Source: Ignelater luminosus (taxonomy: Eukaryota; Arthropoda; Insecta; Coleoptera; Elateridae). From it: DNA of 64,000 nucleotides. Location: contig VTPC01090703.1 of assembly GCA_011009095.1 (NCBI GenBank), positions 1 through 64,000 on the forward strand, in the 5' to 3' direction. The notes beneath the pieces are model-generated. The model searched no databases. It was not told the origin of the DNA and was given only the letters and a program-made list of their open reading frames with translations. A program made the position numbers and the translations under genes. Of this stretch, positions 1 through 13,063 are shown one piece after another. Within the stretch, counting starts at the first letter, position 1. Each line of letters begins with the position of its first letter.

Positions 1-2160
1 AATCACGAAACACGTCTTACTCAAATGGCTGTCAAATCCAAACTAACCTATCAATCAATCTGCAATTTGTTATACCGTCGTTTGATAGATGGCAGCACAC
101 GATGATAACACCAACTTCCCTCAGGAACGCCTTCTGTCGTCAAACACGGGTACTTACTGAACCGCCCTCGTATAGTTCAACTGCCATGGAAACAGTTATT
201 GTAACAATATTGTTTCTATGGTGTTAAATCTTGACTAAAACCCCTCTTAAGTTCACCCATACACATAGAATACAAAGTTGCAAACGTGCTTTGAGGACAA
301 GAACTTGCACTAAAAATGAGTAGCAATTCTTAAGCTATAGTCGGATCAGTACAGTGAAGAACTCAGCAAAATGGCGTGTTATATTTGCTTGATTATATTT
401 TAATTTTAACAAATGCACAGAATCGCTCATTAATTTAAATTAGATATTCAAACATTAATTTGGCTTATTTAAACGAAGAGAATCAAAATCTCCTATTAAA
501 CCAAACTCGTATACACAAAGCTAAATTCATCCAAAACCGAATTTCCTTTTCCATATGGTTTATTAAAAACAACAAACTTCTCGTAATCAATTCAACGTAA
601 AATGCATATCGGAACTATTACGAGAATGCAGAAAAAATAATCAAAAGCGAAAAATCAACTTTCAACTAGATTAGAAAATAAGCAGTGGATTAGATCTACT
701 AGTTACTTCACCAGATTCTTAAGCAAAGCCAATTTTCCAAGTCCAAAATTGGTGATCTAAGTCTCAATGGTTCAATAGCGGCCTATTAAAATAAATTTAC
801 CCACCTTACCTAACGGGAATAATGCGCCTGAACTGTCACGTCATACTCAGTATAATTAGTTGGTAAAATAGTTTAATAAACCTTGAGTTGAGTAGTCCAA
901 GTATCAAACTATGAAAGAAGGAAAAAATGAAACTAAATTGTTAATTATCGACGAATTTAAAAAAAGTCGCATCTGAATTCGTACATTCCGTCTGTCTGTC
1001 TGTTGGTCTGTTGCCATGTTCCATTAACTTTACAGAATGTGTTATTTATGAAATCAACTTAGAATTTTCTCCTGATTTCAGATACATAATCGGTATTTCG
1101 ATATCTCGAATACTTTTCTAGATAATAGAGATCGAATTTTTTTTTGTTTACATTTCGACATGATCATGCTTGCATTTTCAGTAGTTAACATTGAATGAGC
1201 AATGAAATATCTTTTAGTTAGTAAGAATGTGAATTAAAGATCTTAGATGTTGTTAATTAAGATGAAAGGTAAGGTTAAATATAATAAACTAAATATTAAT
1301 ATAATAATATAAGAAGAAAGATTACTTATAATAAATTAAAAGATAAAATATAGAGAATAAATATATAAATAATAAAATTAGTGCATTTTTTAAATAAATT
1401 ATTTTATAACATGGCGCCCTTTGCCAGTTTCGAACAAATAAAAAGTTGTTACCTTAATGATTAAACCGTAAGTGAAACGGGTAAGTTTTCGAAAGAAAGC
1501 GAAATATTGTAATGTTAAACGATGAAAAATACTTCACTGGCAATAAAAACTTTGAACTTCGACTTCAATAAGTGCTAAACAGTACATCCAATGAACTACA
1601 GACCAATATCAAATTCCATCACATGGAAAGAACAAACGAAACCGACTACAGAGGAACTACAGTGGATCATCAGGTGGAGGTCCGTCCGGGATCGCATTCC
1701 TGGAGTTTACGTGCTGTACATATTCATTGAGTTTTATGGCAACCAACAATAAGTCTACGGCATAATCAACAAAATCTTCAACAGTGAGTGTAGTGTGGCG
1801 GATTCTTAGCAAAATTCAATGAAAGAACATCGCGATGTAACGTAGAATAAGGTTTAAATAGGTTTAAAGGGTATTTAGTAATAATAATGTTCTCTAACAA
1901 AGAATAAATAAGAGGACCCAACTAGCTACATTCAAAATGTTAAAGTTTATCTAAATACACGATATATTTAAAATGGGAATAACGCACCTAAACAGCATCT
2001 ACTAACAAACAATATATAAATATAGAATTTGAATGAGAATTTATTAACTCGATACAAAATTCACTTAGAATGAAAGATTTTATTAAACAAACGAGCGTTA
2101 CCTTATATTGCTCTGTGACTAGAAAAGTACGAAATGTTAAATCGTCCAATATATCACCCA
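1..2160. other. AT-rich non-coding stretch
   Basis: I see no gene here. The sequence is AT-rich, with runs of A and T around 1140 and simple AT-rich tracts around 1280-1380. A short motif (GGGAATAA followed by GC and CCT) occurs near 814 and again near 1974, and a weaker relative lies near 6572, suggesting diverged copies of a dispersed repeat. Confidence 0.5.
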
Positions 2161-2163
2161 TGA

Positions 2164-2201
2164 GGGGATACATTAGACAATGCAAAGGGATACATTGGAC
2201 A
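2164..2201. repeat. Left subterminal repeat pair of the Tigger-like element
   Basis: Two tandem copies of a GGGATACATTGGACA-type motif lie at 2164-2179 and 2187-2201. Two similar copies in the opposite orientation lie at 4227-4264, so the two pairs bracket the broken transposase. I infer they are subterminal inverted repeats of the same element. A further inverted copy lies at 4560-4574. Confidence 0.5.
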
Positions 2202-2542
2202 TTTGAAAAAGTAGATGTTTCCCTGTAAACATAGTTAACAAGATAGTGAGAATGTTTGTCTTATGAACAAAATCTAAACATAAACATTTAAATACCTTAT
2301 AAACACAGGATAGCAGAGTAATAAAATAAGAATAAAAATGAGAATTAGATTACAATTAAAATATAATGAAATAAGAACAAAATAGAAAAACAATTATATA
2401 TAATAAAATAAGAATGGCAACATAGCTCTAACCTATCGCAAATCAAACGTACGTTTTTTGTCATGTCTTCAAAAAAACACCGCAGCCCTCTCTTCAACGG
2501 TAGGCTATACAAAGGTCTTGCTTCCTTTTCTCTTCATAAATT

Positions 2543-4184
2543 TTACCTCAAAATACACATTTTGCTTAAGACCTTTGTAATGCACCCAGCATTAAAGAGA
2601 GTTCCTTTTTTTTGTGGGAACTTTATCAGTACATAATCACCCATTTGAATTTCTTTAGCTTTTTCATCATCACTCTCACTCCCTTCGTCGGACGATGAAA
2701 TTGATTCTTCCTCTGACGATGAGGTTAGGATCTTTCTTCTTACGCTGGAGGGACTCATTTTTTTTATTTCTAACTGTGTTTTCTCTGGTGTTTCCGTTGT
2801 AATCATACATCGATATCTTGCACGGCCCCTGGTAAATTTTCTGGCACCTGCTGTAGGGAACGGACGAATGTGTTCCGAAGTAACTTTTGTTTGCTTGGAA
2901 TTCCCCGAAGGTCCGGCAATCGCGTCTGCGGCATCTGAGAGAGGGTTTAATACTGCACTCAAGAGAGGACGGCCCGAAACATTAGAAGGGAGAAAGTCCT
3001 CCTCTGTAAAAATGTCGCTGTTAAACGGGTAAGTACCCGTGTTTAAAAACCTTGATTTCATATTCGCCGGGGTTGCTGCTTTATCCAAAGCCTGAGAAGC
3101 TGGTTTAGGGATGTTGAATATGGTCAATGGGATGTGTGGGTTGGTTGTCCTTCACGAACCCACAGTTGAACTGAAAAATGTTTTGAAAAGTCCATACACA
3201 CTCTTATCTAACGGCTGTAAGCGGTTGGACGTGTAGAGTGAAACACTACTATTCCGTTATCTTTACAAAAGTCCAGGCCGCCGATACTTAAGTGAGATTA
3301 GTGACTATCCATGATTAATAATACAGGATGTTTTCGAGAACACCGAACGTAACTTGCAAAAAATTCTAACATCTTAAGAAAATTCTCTCCTGATGAATAT
3401 GCAAGCCCCATTGAACCAGGTGGAGCATCAACCATCATTCGGGATTTATCAAATCAAGCTCTTGGGAAAACCCAAAGTGGTGGCAAAGCAGAACCACTTG
3501 CAGAAATAATGCCAACCATAGTGACTAATTCATCCTTCTCCCTCGAAGTAATTTATCCAGCCTGCTTGCCGTCCTTTTCGTTCTATTACCATTTGTACCC
3601 TCGACACGGTTGTTATACCCGTTTGAGGGTATAAGTTGTATCTTTGTTGGAGGCAAAATGAATGTTTCTTTAAAACTTCCTCCAATTTACCGAAGAAAAT
3701 GGCAAGGTAACCTTATGTCTGTTGAGAGCTAACACTCTTGCAATGCTAGTGGCTTCTGGTTTTCTAGATGAAAGTGACGGATTCCTCTCCGTAAATCCAT
3801 CCATTCAATCTTACCTGATCTCTTCATTTTCTTCCCAACTGACTGGCACAGTCAAACCATTGCGTCTGGCAAACTGAAACGCCAACTGTCTCACAGCTTT
3901 GGAGCTAAGCCCGTAAAACAGAAGAAGTAATAAAATATTGTGCCAAGTCTTGTTCCATTGTTTTAGGAATACCTTGCCGATTTCTAAAATTACTTATAAA
4001 ATTCATATTGGCTACGCCAACCCTTTTTGTTTCTTGTGCTACGTAATAAAATTTGGATTTTCTCACATCATGCTTCGTTGCTGCCTCCTTGAGAAACATT
4101 TCTTTATCAATTACGTTCTCCACCACAAAAGTATTTTATGGAGTTTACAGACGAATAGGTTTATGTATATTCCCTTTTAGGCAT
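2543..4184 (-). pseudogene. Decayed Tigger/Jerky-type (pogo) transposase
   Basis: Read on the minus strand, this region carries the parts of a pogo/Tigger-family transposase in order. There is a start-like ATG with MPKR at 4182-4184, then a psq-type helix-turn-helix piece (KEAATKHDVRKSKFYY, within 3905-4126). DDE-domain remnants follow (PPGSMGLAYSSGENFL and SHLSIGGLDFCKDNGIV, about 3220-3460). A long C-terminal tail reads PFNSDIFTEEDFLPS, then a Ser/Glu-rich segment and MGDYVLIKF, ending at 2543. Stop codons and frame changes interrupt the first half and the DDE domain, while the last 194 codons stay open. Family members bind their terminal repeats and catalyse cut-and-paste transposition. 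This copy cannot make a complete enzyme. Domestication of the open tail is possible but unsupported. Confidence 0.75.
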
Positions 4185-4226
4185 GTATTATTTATTAAAT
4201 AAATGAAAAAGCAGAATAAAAATAAC

Positions 4227-4264
4227 TGTCCAATCTATCCCCCCAACTGTCCAATGTATCTCCA
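4227..4264. repeat. Right subterminal repeat pair of the Tigger-like element
   Basis: TGTCCAATCTATCCCC (4227-4242) and TGTCCAATGTATCTCC (4249-4264) are the reverse complement of the motif pair at 2164-2201, with a few mismatches. Another copy, TGTCCAGTGTATCCC, is at 4560-4574. The outer ends of the element and its target duplication were not resolved. Confidence 0.5.
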
Positions 4265-4599
4265 TCAAGATATTTAAACAAGATTATCCATAAATAAAGT
4301 TAAGGACAATTCTTGATTAATGTAATAACGCAATTACCTTTCAAAGTCCTTTAGTAAGTTATAACACTAAGAAAAGTGAATTTAATAGTTTAGAAAACAG
4401 CTTAAACGCCTACAACAGCAGATTTGAAGATTGAAGATAACTAGAAAATGGCTGTCATTTTTGATATGCATGAAAAACTACGACGACGAATTGTCTGGCA
4501 AGCCTAAATCAACTGAGACTGCAGTGGTACCAATTTAACCAATTGGAAGTGAAATTTAGTGTCCAGTGTATCCCGGTTTTCCCCTAATATTTCCTTTTT

Positions 4600-7500
4600 A
4601 CCTAAAGACTCGCAAAAAATGAATTTTGTTACCACTGCAATTTTCAGTTTTGTTTTTTATGTCTTTTCAACTCAAAATTGCTTATTGCAGCTGATTCGGA
4701 TGTTAACCTAATAGAATTAAAAACAAATCAACAATTTTGTTTTTCAAAGTTTTCAGTAAAATTAGTTAAATAAGGTTCATTAAATATTAAAAACAGTATA
4801 AACAAAACTCACGTTTCTAACTAGTTAGGGTTGAACTAAAAACAAACATTTTAAAGCCGGAGATTATCGACTAATCAAGTGAAAAGATTTTTTAATTTGA
4901 TTTCTAATATTTAATTTAATCCCTTTTTTACTAAAAAGGTTTTTAGGTATTTACTTTTATTAATTAAAATCTGTCAACCTATTTATTTAACTACTGTGAA
5001 CGTCTCTCTCGAAAAAAATACACCTATTTTGATATTATTTTAAATATACATCTCGATTTCTTTTTATTTACAAAAATTGCTACTACACGTGGATAACCTT
5101 CTTTTCTGCCTACTCACAATAAGGCATGTTATGTTATAATTTACCCTAATAGCTAAAATATTTACATAACTATTGTTTTTATAGACAATTTAAAAATTAG
5201 TACCAGTGGCAATCTATCCCATTTATTTATTTGTCTCTTTTTAAGGCAGCTCTTTCACTTGCGCACCTCGTTCTATCAATGTAGTAATTTTTTTATAAAC
5301 TCTCGTAATCGTACTAAAAACATTGACACATTTTATAGGGCTTATACAAATAGCTTTAATAAACAATTGTTTCATAAAAGTATTAATTATTTATTGCTTC
5401 CGCACATTTTCTATGATTTAAGTCTGACAATTTACACATCTGCAACTGCAATTGTGATGTGCTTGATCACGGATTCAGTTAGCAGGTTGCAAGTTTTTGG
5501 TTGTACACATCAAAATATTTTCTTCAGTAGATGAAAATATACAATTTAGATATTTTTACAAATTGCTTGTTTTAAAGTTCCAAGTTACTATTATTAGCAC
5601 ATAACCTTTAAAGGAGATTTTAATTAAGTTTATAAAAGCCTAATCATAGGCCAATTAATAGATTGAAATAGGTTTTTGGAAAATTAAGTATCAAAATATA
5701 ATTTGCTTAACTCAGAAATTGGTGGGATAGACTGCTAAAAAGTTTTAAAATTTAAAAGTTTGATTAAATTAATTTTTCCTAAATTGACTAATTGAAATTG
5801 GAAGTTAAATAGTTGTTTTAAATGTTTGAAGTTTGAAGATAAAAAAGATGTATTGAAGGCTGCCTGTCCATGCTGAGAAACACAGTATGGATAAATAGAA
5901 CATCAAACAGATGACATATAAAATAAGAGGAAAAACAGTTGCTCTTATTAATTTAGCAATTCATGACGTTTGTTGCAAATTACAGTTAAAAAGAAGCCGT
6001 GTAAATATTATTTGTTTAATTCTAAAAGCTACGGACAATCTGGATACATAGCTGTGGATTAAATAAGAGTAACGAATGTCTTTTATAGTATTCTGCACTC
6101 TACAAAATCTTCAGAGAACTAAATTATTTTAAAACATAAAAACAAACTGCATTTTACAGTCGATTTGTCGATTAATGATTCTGTTTAAATAATTTAATCA
6201 AATTTTGTTGCATTTAGGTATTTATACAAGGCCATAAAGATCATGTACTTGATCCGGTGCATATTTCGTGATCTTTGTAGTTATTTATATAAAGTTCAAT
6301 ACCATTAATATGGAATTACTGAATTAACCGTAGCTTAAAGTTAGAATACTCACTACAAGCAATTTAAATGTTTGGTTAATGTTACTACCAAAATTAATTT
6401 TTGTGGAGTCGTTACAACTTTAAATCAATTTGTCTAATAAATCCAGATGAAGAATAATTTCAAGACCATACACCAAACTATTTAAATGAAATGTGAAAAC
6501 ATCTTATTTACTCTAACGGAATTATTGTTTGTTATTAAACAAATCAAACTGAATCATAGAATCCATCCAACGGGAATGACGTGCCTCACCAACGCCCTTA
6601 AATAGGAATAATGAGAAACACTCGCGTAATTAAATCTGAGATATTAACTCGAGTTCTAATTAATGAAAGGATTTCTTTGAAGTAGAGAATTAAAACTGTA
6701 AAACTTACTCAAAGTGAGCATAAATTATTACTGAGTTTTCTATTATTCAAAACAGAGTAACTGTAACATACAGATAACAACAAATCCAGATTAATAGACT
6801 GCCGATGTCGCTAAGTACCTTTTTCAATATTGAAATTTTGCTTTTTCGAATTTCAGACATTATGACCACAGAATGTTTTAATTAAACCTTCGCTGACTAT
6901 TGTTTTTATTCAATTGTGATTTTAATTTTGTTAATTAGATTTCTAGTAACTTTTTAACTGTTATTGAAATTCGCAATAATACTCGAGATTCTACGAAAGT
7001 AGGACTACTTGACAAGGTTATCAATAACATTATTACCGAACAAAAATTACAACAGATCAAGCAGCTGAATGGCAATTGTTACAATTCGAAGAGAAATAAA
7101 CCCTTCATAGACCAATTTAAGTGAAGGACTTTCAATAAATGATAAACGCTTTAGAACATCTTGATTTATTTAATTTTCTGATGTCAATATTAACGTTCAA
7201 AATTTTAAAATAAAAATCTTTAAATAATAATTAAGTTTTTGTTACTATTAATTATTAAAGGTAAACAGCACAAAAATCTTGCAATGTAATGCTATTTGAA
7301 CAGGAGTGTACTATATAGAAAAAGTGACTGCTCAGCAGTTTTTAATGTAACGTCGACCCTAAAATATCGAATCCATTTAGTTCCTGCTCACCCATATTAG
7401 ATCAATCAAATCCTCTGTAATTTGTTAACGACCCTTATAACGCAAAATTCAAACACAGAAAAAAGAAAATTAAAATTTTCTAAAAGATTATACCTACTGT

Positions 7501-8955
7501 AAATACCATTAGATGATCTAAAGAGGAGAGGTAGTTGCATTAATTGGATGTCAGCTTAAAACGTTCCCGTTTTACCGTAACTTTTAGCTTTAAGCTCTGA
7601 AGCTCGTATATATCCGTAAAGCTTCTTGATTTATTAAAGTTTGCAAAATATTTTGGTAATCGCTGTGCAATCGATTGTCTTGTATCTGAAAGGTTCCCAG
7701 GGACAATTTAAAGTCTGCAAATTAAGTTTTCGAAGGAAAACTTTCAAGTGACAGGCTTGTAATTGTGAAGTTGTCGGAGCTGCCCCGAAACCACAATGAT
7801 AAATTATGCGTCGATGTTCCCCAGCTTATTTCGTCTTAAATTTCACTATAAATTATTTCGTTTCACCTTATACTTTTTCTGGATATTCTCTGCGTTTAGT
7901 CGATAACATCATTAGTTGATAATTAGAGATCTGCAACTACCTTATTAACCTGTCATTATTTCCCATCAATTTATAATGTTTTGATAAATTATTAAATGTA
8001 ATAAAGTTTTAAATCCATAAAATAAATAATGAGATCCTGACAATTAAGTGTAAAGATAGAAAAATATGGTAGAGACGAATTTTACTGTCTTACAGGATTA
8101 TATTGATATTTTAAAGCGTTTTGTATTGAAGTTTTATATTCTTTTTGTGGTTATTTTAGATCGATTTTATTATTGTTTGCACGAATCGCAACTAAACTCG
8201 TTAAAAGGGGCCGTATTTTCGTCGTAAAACACAAACGAGTACAAAATTGATACATTTGTTTTCTATTCGTGCTGTAAAATTCTCAGACTGTGAATGTATA
8301 TGCCCGTCGGGCCATCTCTTACACTTCATTTCTCCAGCAGTCATTTGGGGACGTCCTTTCTGACACCCAAACGTAGTTTTCAGGATCAACGGAGCACAAA
8401 ATATGACTGGCTCCTTTGAATTTTTACTTGATCTCTTATTCTATATTGCATGTAATCGATTGCTGGTTAAAAATAACTAAGCAAACACGGCATTGTCAGC
8501 TAGCGACTTTGTTCTATACCTGACATATCATATTACGTACCATTTGGAGAGGTGTTAAATGTAAAGACTTTCGAAAGCTAACCACTCGCATTGGATGCTA
8601 GAAATATTGACACCGTAAATAATTTTCTTTTTTTAATTAACAATTTATAGTTACTGACTATAATTAGTTTCCGTTACAGCTCGAATATCAAAAATCATAG
8701 TTTATAAGTAATTCATGTATACTGTTAAGTCTTGGTAATAAAAAGTGCATATCTTAAGGCAGTGCATTGGCATAATAATAGACTAACGCAAAAAGTAAGA
8801 AAAACAGAGTCAACAAATAATAGTCATTTATATAATTTACTGCCATGGTATTAGAACGCGATGTTAGAGAAAAATAAAATAAAAAAAGATAGCCAGGATG
8901 ATAAAAAGACTAAATTTTTCAAAGAATAGAAATATAGATACAAATATGTGTTGTA
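4600..8955. other. Gene-free AT-rich stretch
   Basis: No coding region is supported. Possible diverged inverted ends (CAATCTATCCC near 5209 and its complement near 5720) could mark a small MITE related to the Tigger element. A segment at about 5484-5540 (AGGTTGCAAG, then GTTGTACACA and AAAATATT) resembles 40623-40680 and is probably a dispersed repeat. Nothing else stands out. Confidence 0.4.
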
Positions 8956-9632
8956 TATACAATGTGTCCACATTTCGATGCTCACTATTGAGATCTCGGG
9001 TATTGTAAGAGATACGAAGTCGGTTAAATTAGAAAAGATTTGGCTATTTTGAAGATCAGTTTGCTTATGCTTTCGTTTTTTCAAAAAAGTTCAGGGCTTA
9101 CTAGATATTTGCTAAAAACGAAATTGTCTTATTTTTTTAAAGTGAAATATCTCAGGAACGAGCAAAGATAGAAAAGAACAGCAAAGAGGGTGTTTTAGAG
9201 AATTTACTGCGAAACACAAAAAAATTATTTTTGCAATTGTCTTTTGTTTTACTTCGGCGGTGAAACGTAAATCCAATTTTTTTCTAATGGGACACCTACT
9301 TGATTTTCATATTACTGAACTGCACGTCTTAAATGCTTTTCAGTGATACATAGCTATTCTTTTGTTTTACCGAGTTATGAAGTGAAAATCATTTTTCATC
9401 TTAGTGTGCCATGACATCTAATACACAAAGTCGTGGAGTTTTATCAAAGAAATTTATTTGTTATGGAAAAATTGCTAAAACAAAATAAATACGCTTTTCT
9501 GGGGCTTTAGCTGCTTATTTGATGCTATCTGTGAATGCTCAGTAAAGTATCTTAAAAGGGTCTTTTGTTTTGTTTTAGCAATTGTTACAAAACAAATGTA
9601 ATTTATCTGACAAAAATCAATGATTTTCATAT

Positions 9633-9640
9633 GTTTAAAG
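9633..9640. repeat. hAT target site duplication, left copy
   Basis: GTTTAAAG immediately precedes the left hAT terminus and is repeated exactly at 13056-13063, directly after the right terminus. Eight base pairs is the standard hAT duplication length. Confidence 0.9.
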
Positions 9641-9652
9641 TAGTGTCCGACC

Positions 9653-9765
9653 GAAAGTTCGGTTTTGGTTTCGGTTTAGGTCGAGTTTCGGCAAAAAACG
9701 GGTTTCGGTTTAGTTTCGGTTTCGGCGGCAAACCTGCCGAAACTACGACCGAAACCGAAACTGCA
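9653..9765. repeat. Subterminal CCGAAA repeat cluster of the hAT left end
   Basis: At least eight copies of TTTCGG or its complement are packed into about 110 bp, ending in a hairpin-capable pair (GGTTTCGGTT before the centre, AACCGAAAC after it). The right end at 13010-13055 has fewer copies. Clustered short motifs near hAT termini usually bind the transposase; that role is inferred here. Confidence 0.5.
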
Positions 9766-10536
9766 TTCGGGAGTTCTCGCGCTGTGATCGGTCATGTTCG
9801 GCGCGTTGTATTCCATCCAAGCGACGACAATATTTTGCCGCGTCTACGTGCCTAATCATGTCGTGACTGGCTCGTGTTTGGAGTTCGTTTTGTTTGATGT
9901 GAGTTTTCGTGTGATTTATTTTGAATTCGGTAAGTTTTATCACGTGATATAGCATAAGAGTAGGTAGTAAACGTCAAAAAATAATTCAATATAACAAACT
10001 AATACATAAGTTATAGTAGAATCAAGTTTAACCTAACTATCTAAATATTTTTTTGGTTAATTTAACCCTCTCGCTAATGCTACCTCGCTTACCTAAACAA
10101 ACATTAGTTAGGTACTTGGTACTTACTATAGTCAACTATAGTGCATTATTAGTGGTGATAATATTATGGATTCAAAGTTTCAAAGTTCATTTTAATACTT
10201 ATTACCAAGGTATCCAAGTGGCAAGTACAGTTAGATACTTACCTACGTAGGTACCTAATTGTTTTTTTGTAAAATTAACACACTTATAATTAAATGATTA
10301 GGTAATTACATAGATACCTAGGATCCGTATATTAAAATTAATATTTCATTACTGTTTTTCGATTTAAAACCTTATTACCTACCCCCAAACTAAAATCGAA
10401 TGCAATAAAATTTATAATAGTCAACGAATATAAATACCTACCTAAATTTAAAATGCATTAAGTATCTACTGATTACACCTAATAGAGAATCTTTCTTTTG
10501 TTGTAGTATTCTTCAATCATCGATAATGAAAAGACA

Positions 10537-12457
10537 ATGTCTTTAAAAAACAGCATTTGGCAATTTTTTGAAAAAAGTTCAGCAGATTCATCTAAGGCTA
10601 AGTGCAAACAGTGCAATAAATTATATTCACTGGGAAGTTCCGAGCCTAGAAGGCAAACTATTTCCGGTTTGAAGCTACATTTGTCTAAATTCCATGAAAC
10701 AGAACATAAACAATATCTAAAACGTCAGTTGGAAATCGACGAGCACAAATCTGAAGCTAAATTAAAGCGATATGATTCACAAACCTCAGTAACCACGATT
10801 GACAGTGGCAGTGGTAGCAAACTGGTGCAGACCACAATCCCTAACATCGCGCAGACTCAGGCTTCAAAGTCGTGGTCGTCAAAATGGCCAGATCAACATG
10901 AAATATCACGCAGAATTGATAAAGGTATTGTGGATTTAATACTTGTCGATATGCTTCCATACTCTTTAGTGGAAAGTGAGGCATTCAAAAGACTTAATTT
11001 TACAGATCCTCATGGTCCCCAAAAGTACAATTTAAAATCAGAAAAATATTTTAGAACCACTTTAATGCCACAAACTTATGAAAAAGTTACAAAAAAAGTA
11101 CAGGATTTGATGGCTAAATGTGAGTGGATCAGTGGAACTTGTGATATATGGACAAATCCTCCTAAAACATGCTCACTCTTAAGTCTCACTGGCCATTTTA
11201 TTAAAGTTATACTAGGTGCTCAAGTACTCGAAAATGACCACACCGGATCGTACATTGAAGAGAAATTACGAGAAGTGATAGACAAATGGAATATCGGCAA
11301 TAAACTATTTCTACTTTTGCGTGACAATGCACAAAATATGGTCAGCGCTATGCGGGGTCAATTTGAATCTTTAGGCTGCAGGTCACACACGTTACAGTTG
11401 GTAGTAAAAAATGCATTGTTTTCGGAGGAAAAACACGAACAAGTCATTAAAACTTGCAGACATATTGTAGGGCACTTCAAACGAAGCGAGCAGGCTTCTA
11501 GAAAATTGACTGAATGTCAAATTCAATGCGGATTACCAGTACACTCATTAATTCAGGATATTGAAGTTAGATGGAACAGTACTTACAACATGTTAGCAAG
11601 ATTGTTTGAACAAAAAACTGCCATAAATTTATACAGCTTGGAATATGGCCGTATTGACGTTCTTTCGCCTTCGGACTGGGAAATTATAAAGAATCTTACT
11701 GAAGTACTAAAGGTTTTTTATGAAGCTACACTTGATATGTCATATGATAACGCATGCATATCCCTTGCAATTCCTTTGATATCACTGTTAAATAGAAAGC
11801 TGCAAACTAGGGACGAAAATGAAAGCGAAATAATGAGAAACATGAAAACACGGTTGCATGAATCAATGAATCGATTTGCATACGTCAAAGGACATTCTGC
11901 TCTAATAACTTCAACATTACTGGATCCAAGATTTAAAAGTACATATCTGAATTCTGATGAAGTTGACATTGCCACTTTGGAAATAGAAAACCATTTGAAG
12001 ATGTGCACGGACGACGTTAGCGATACAATAAGTGAAAACTGTCATTCTGGAGATTCACAGCTATCTTGTTCATCTAGAATAGCGTCTTCAGAAAAAGGAG
12101 AAGGGCTTTGGGACGCTCATGATAAATCTATTTGTCACTTAATAGAAAACTCAAAAGGTGTGGAGAACAGTGATTGTTTATAACAAATTAAGCAAACTAT
12201 TCAAGCATACTTGTCAGAGCCTAGGCTACAGAGAAGTGCAGATATTTATTCTTACTGGGATTGTAATCCATTTCTGTCTTTTGAGAAAGGTGGCACTCAA
12301 ATTCTTGTCAGCTCCACCGACGAGTGTTTTCAGTGAACAATTATTTAGTGCTGCTGGACAAATTTATTCAGACAGAAGGAGCAATCTGCGAGGCGAAAAT
12401 GTTGATAAACTATTGTTGCTTACCTATAATATAAGATTGTTTAATTATGAATACTAA
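10537..12457 (+). pseudogene. hAT transposase, one stop and one frameshift
   Basis: The reading frame opens with ATG at 10537. An N-terminal BED zinc finger follows (SIWQFFEKSS, then CKQC and a downstream H-x4-H pair within residues 5-60). The RNase H-like hAT core comes next, with CDIWTNPPKTCSLLSLTGHF, LLLRDNAQNM and DIEVRWNSTYNMLARL. The open frame stops at TAA 12181-12183 after 548 codons. The same frame then continues as hAT sequence (AYLSEPRLQRSADIYSYWD), and at about 12290 the frame shifts to give the dimerisation motif LSAPPTSVFSEQLFSAAGQ, ending at 12457. These two defects remove the C-terminal dimerisation region that hAT enzymes need, so the copy is probably inactive on its own. Everything else looks conserved, which points to recent inactivation. 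Confidence 0.88.
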
Positions 12458-13055
12458 TAAAAAATAACGATTACAGATACCTACTTGAAATTATTGGTAT
12501 CTAGTCGTTGCTTTTTTGCATTCTTATGATTACGAATTACGATTAGTTTATAATTTAGCCGTTTAACTTTTGTTTCTTTTTTATATTATTGTTTTTTTCT
12601 GAAGTGGCATACAAAATGACGAATTAAGTTTAAAAGAAGTTAATTTGTTCTTATGATAAAAGTGATTTATTTTGTTTTGTTTATTACTTAAATATTAAGT
12701 ACCTATACCTATTGTGATATTAGGTAACAACTTAAATAAGTAATGTTATGTTTAATATTTAAAAAAACCATGACTAATATTCAAAAGAAGAATCTACCTA
12801 CTCAAATAAACACCTCACCTATTTTAAGTATTTTTGAGGCGCAATTAATATTTTTTTCTTAAATGAGGGGTTGTTATGCTGATTATCAATAAGTGAAAAT
12901 GTCGAAGACTGTGTAGCTATGTGATTTAAAGATAAAAAATATAAAAATAAAGACTGACTGATTATAATAACGTTTTCTTTATTTTTCCCTCAAAACATGA
13001 TCCTTGTAAGGAAGTTTCGGTTTCGGTCGTAAAAACCAGTTTCGGTCGGACACTA

Positions 13056-13063
13056 GTTTAAAG
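13056..13063. repeat. hAT target site duplication, right copy
   Basis: GTTTAAAG, identical to 9633-9640, directly follows the right hAT terminus. Confidence 0.9.

Larger units (their letters stand above)
9641..13055 (+). mobile_element. Near-complete hAT transposon
   Basis: The element is 3415 bp. It has 16 bp perfect terminal inverted repeats (TAGTGTCCGACCGAAA at 9641-9656, complement at 13040-13055) and a perfect 8 bp target duplication GTTTAAAG. It carries one BED/hAT transposase gene on the plus strand (10537-12457). Both ends are rich in TTTCGGT/ACCGAAA motifs, likely subterminal transposase binding sites. The target fits both the nnnTAnnn and nTnnnnAn patterns, so the ends do not decide between Buster and Ac subgroups. 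Perfect ends and duplication imply a fairly young insertion. Confidence 0.92.

Noticed and set aside
9565..9855. A 96-codon frame with FGFGLG and ETTTETETAF repeats
   Set aside because: It is produced by the hAT subterminal TTTCGG/CCGAAA repeats and crosses the element boundary at 9641.
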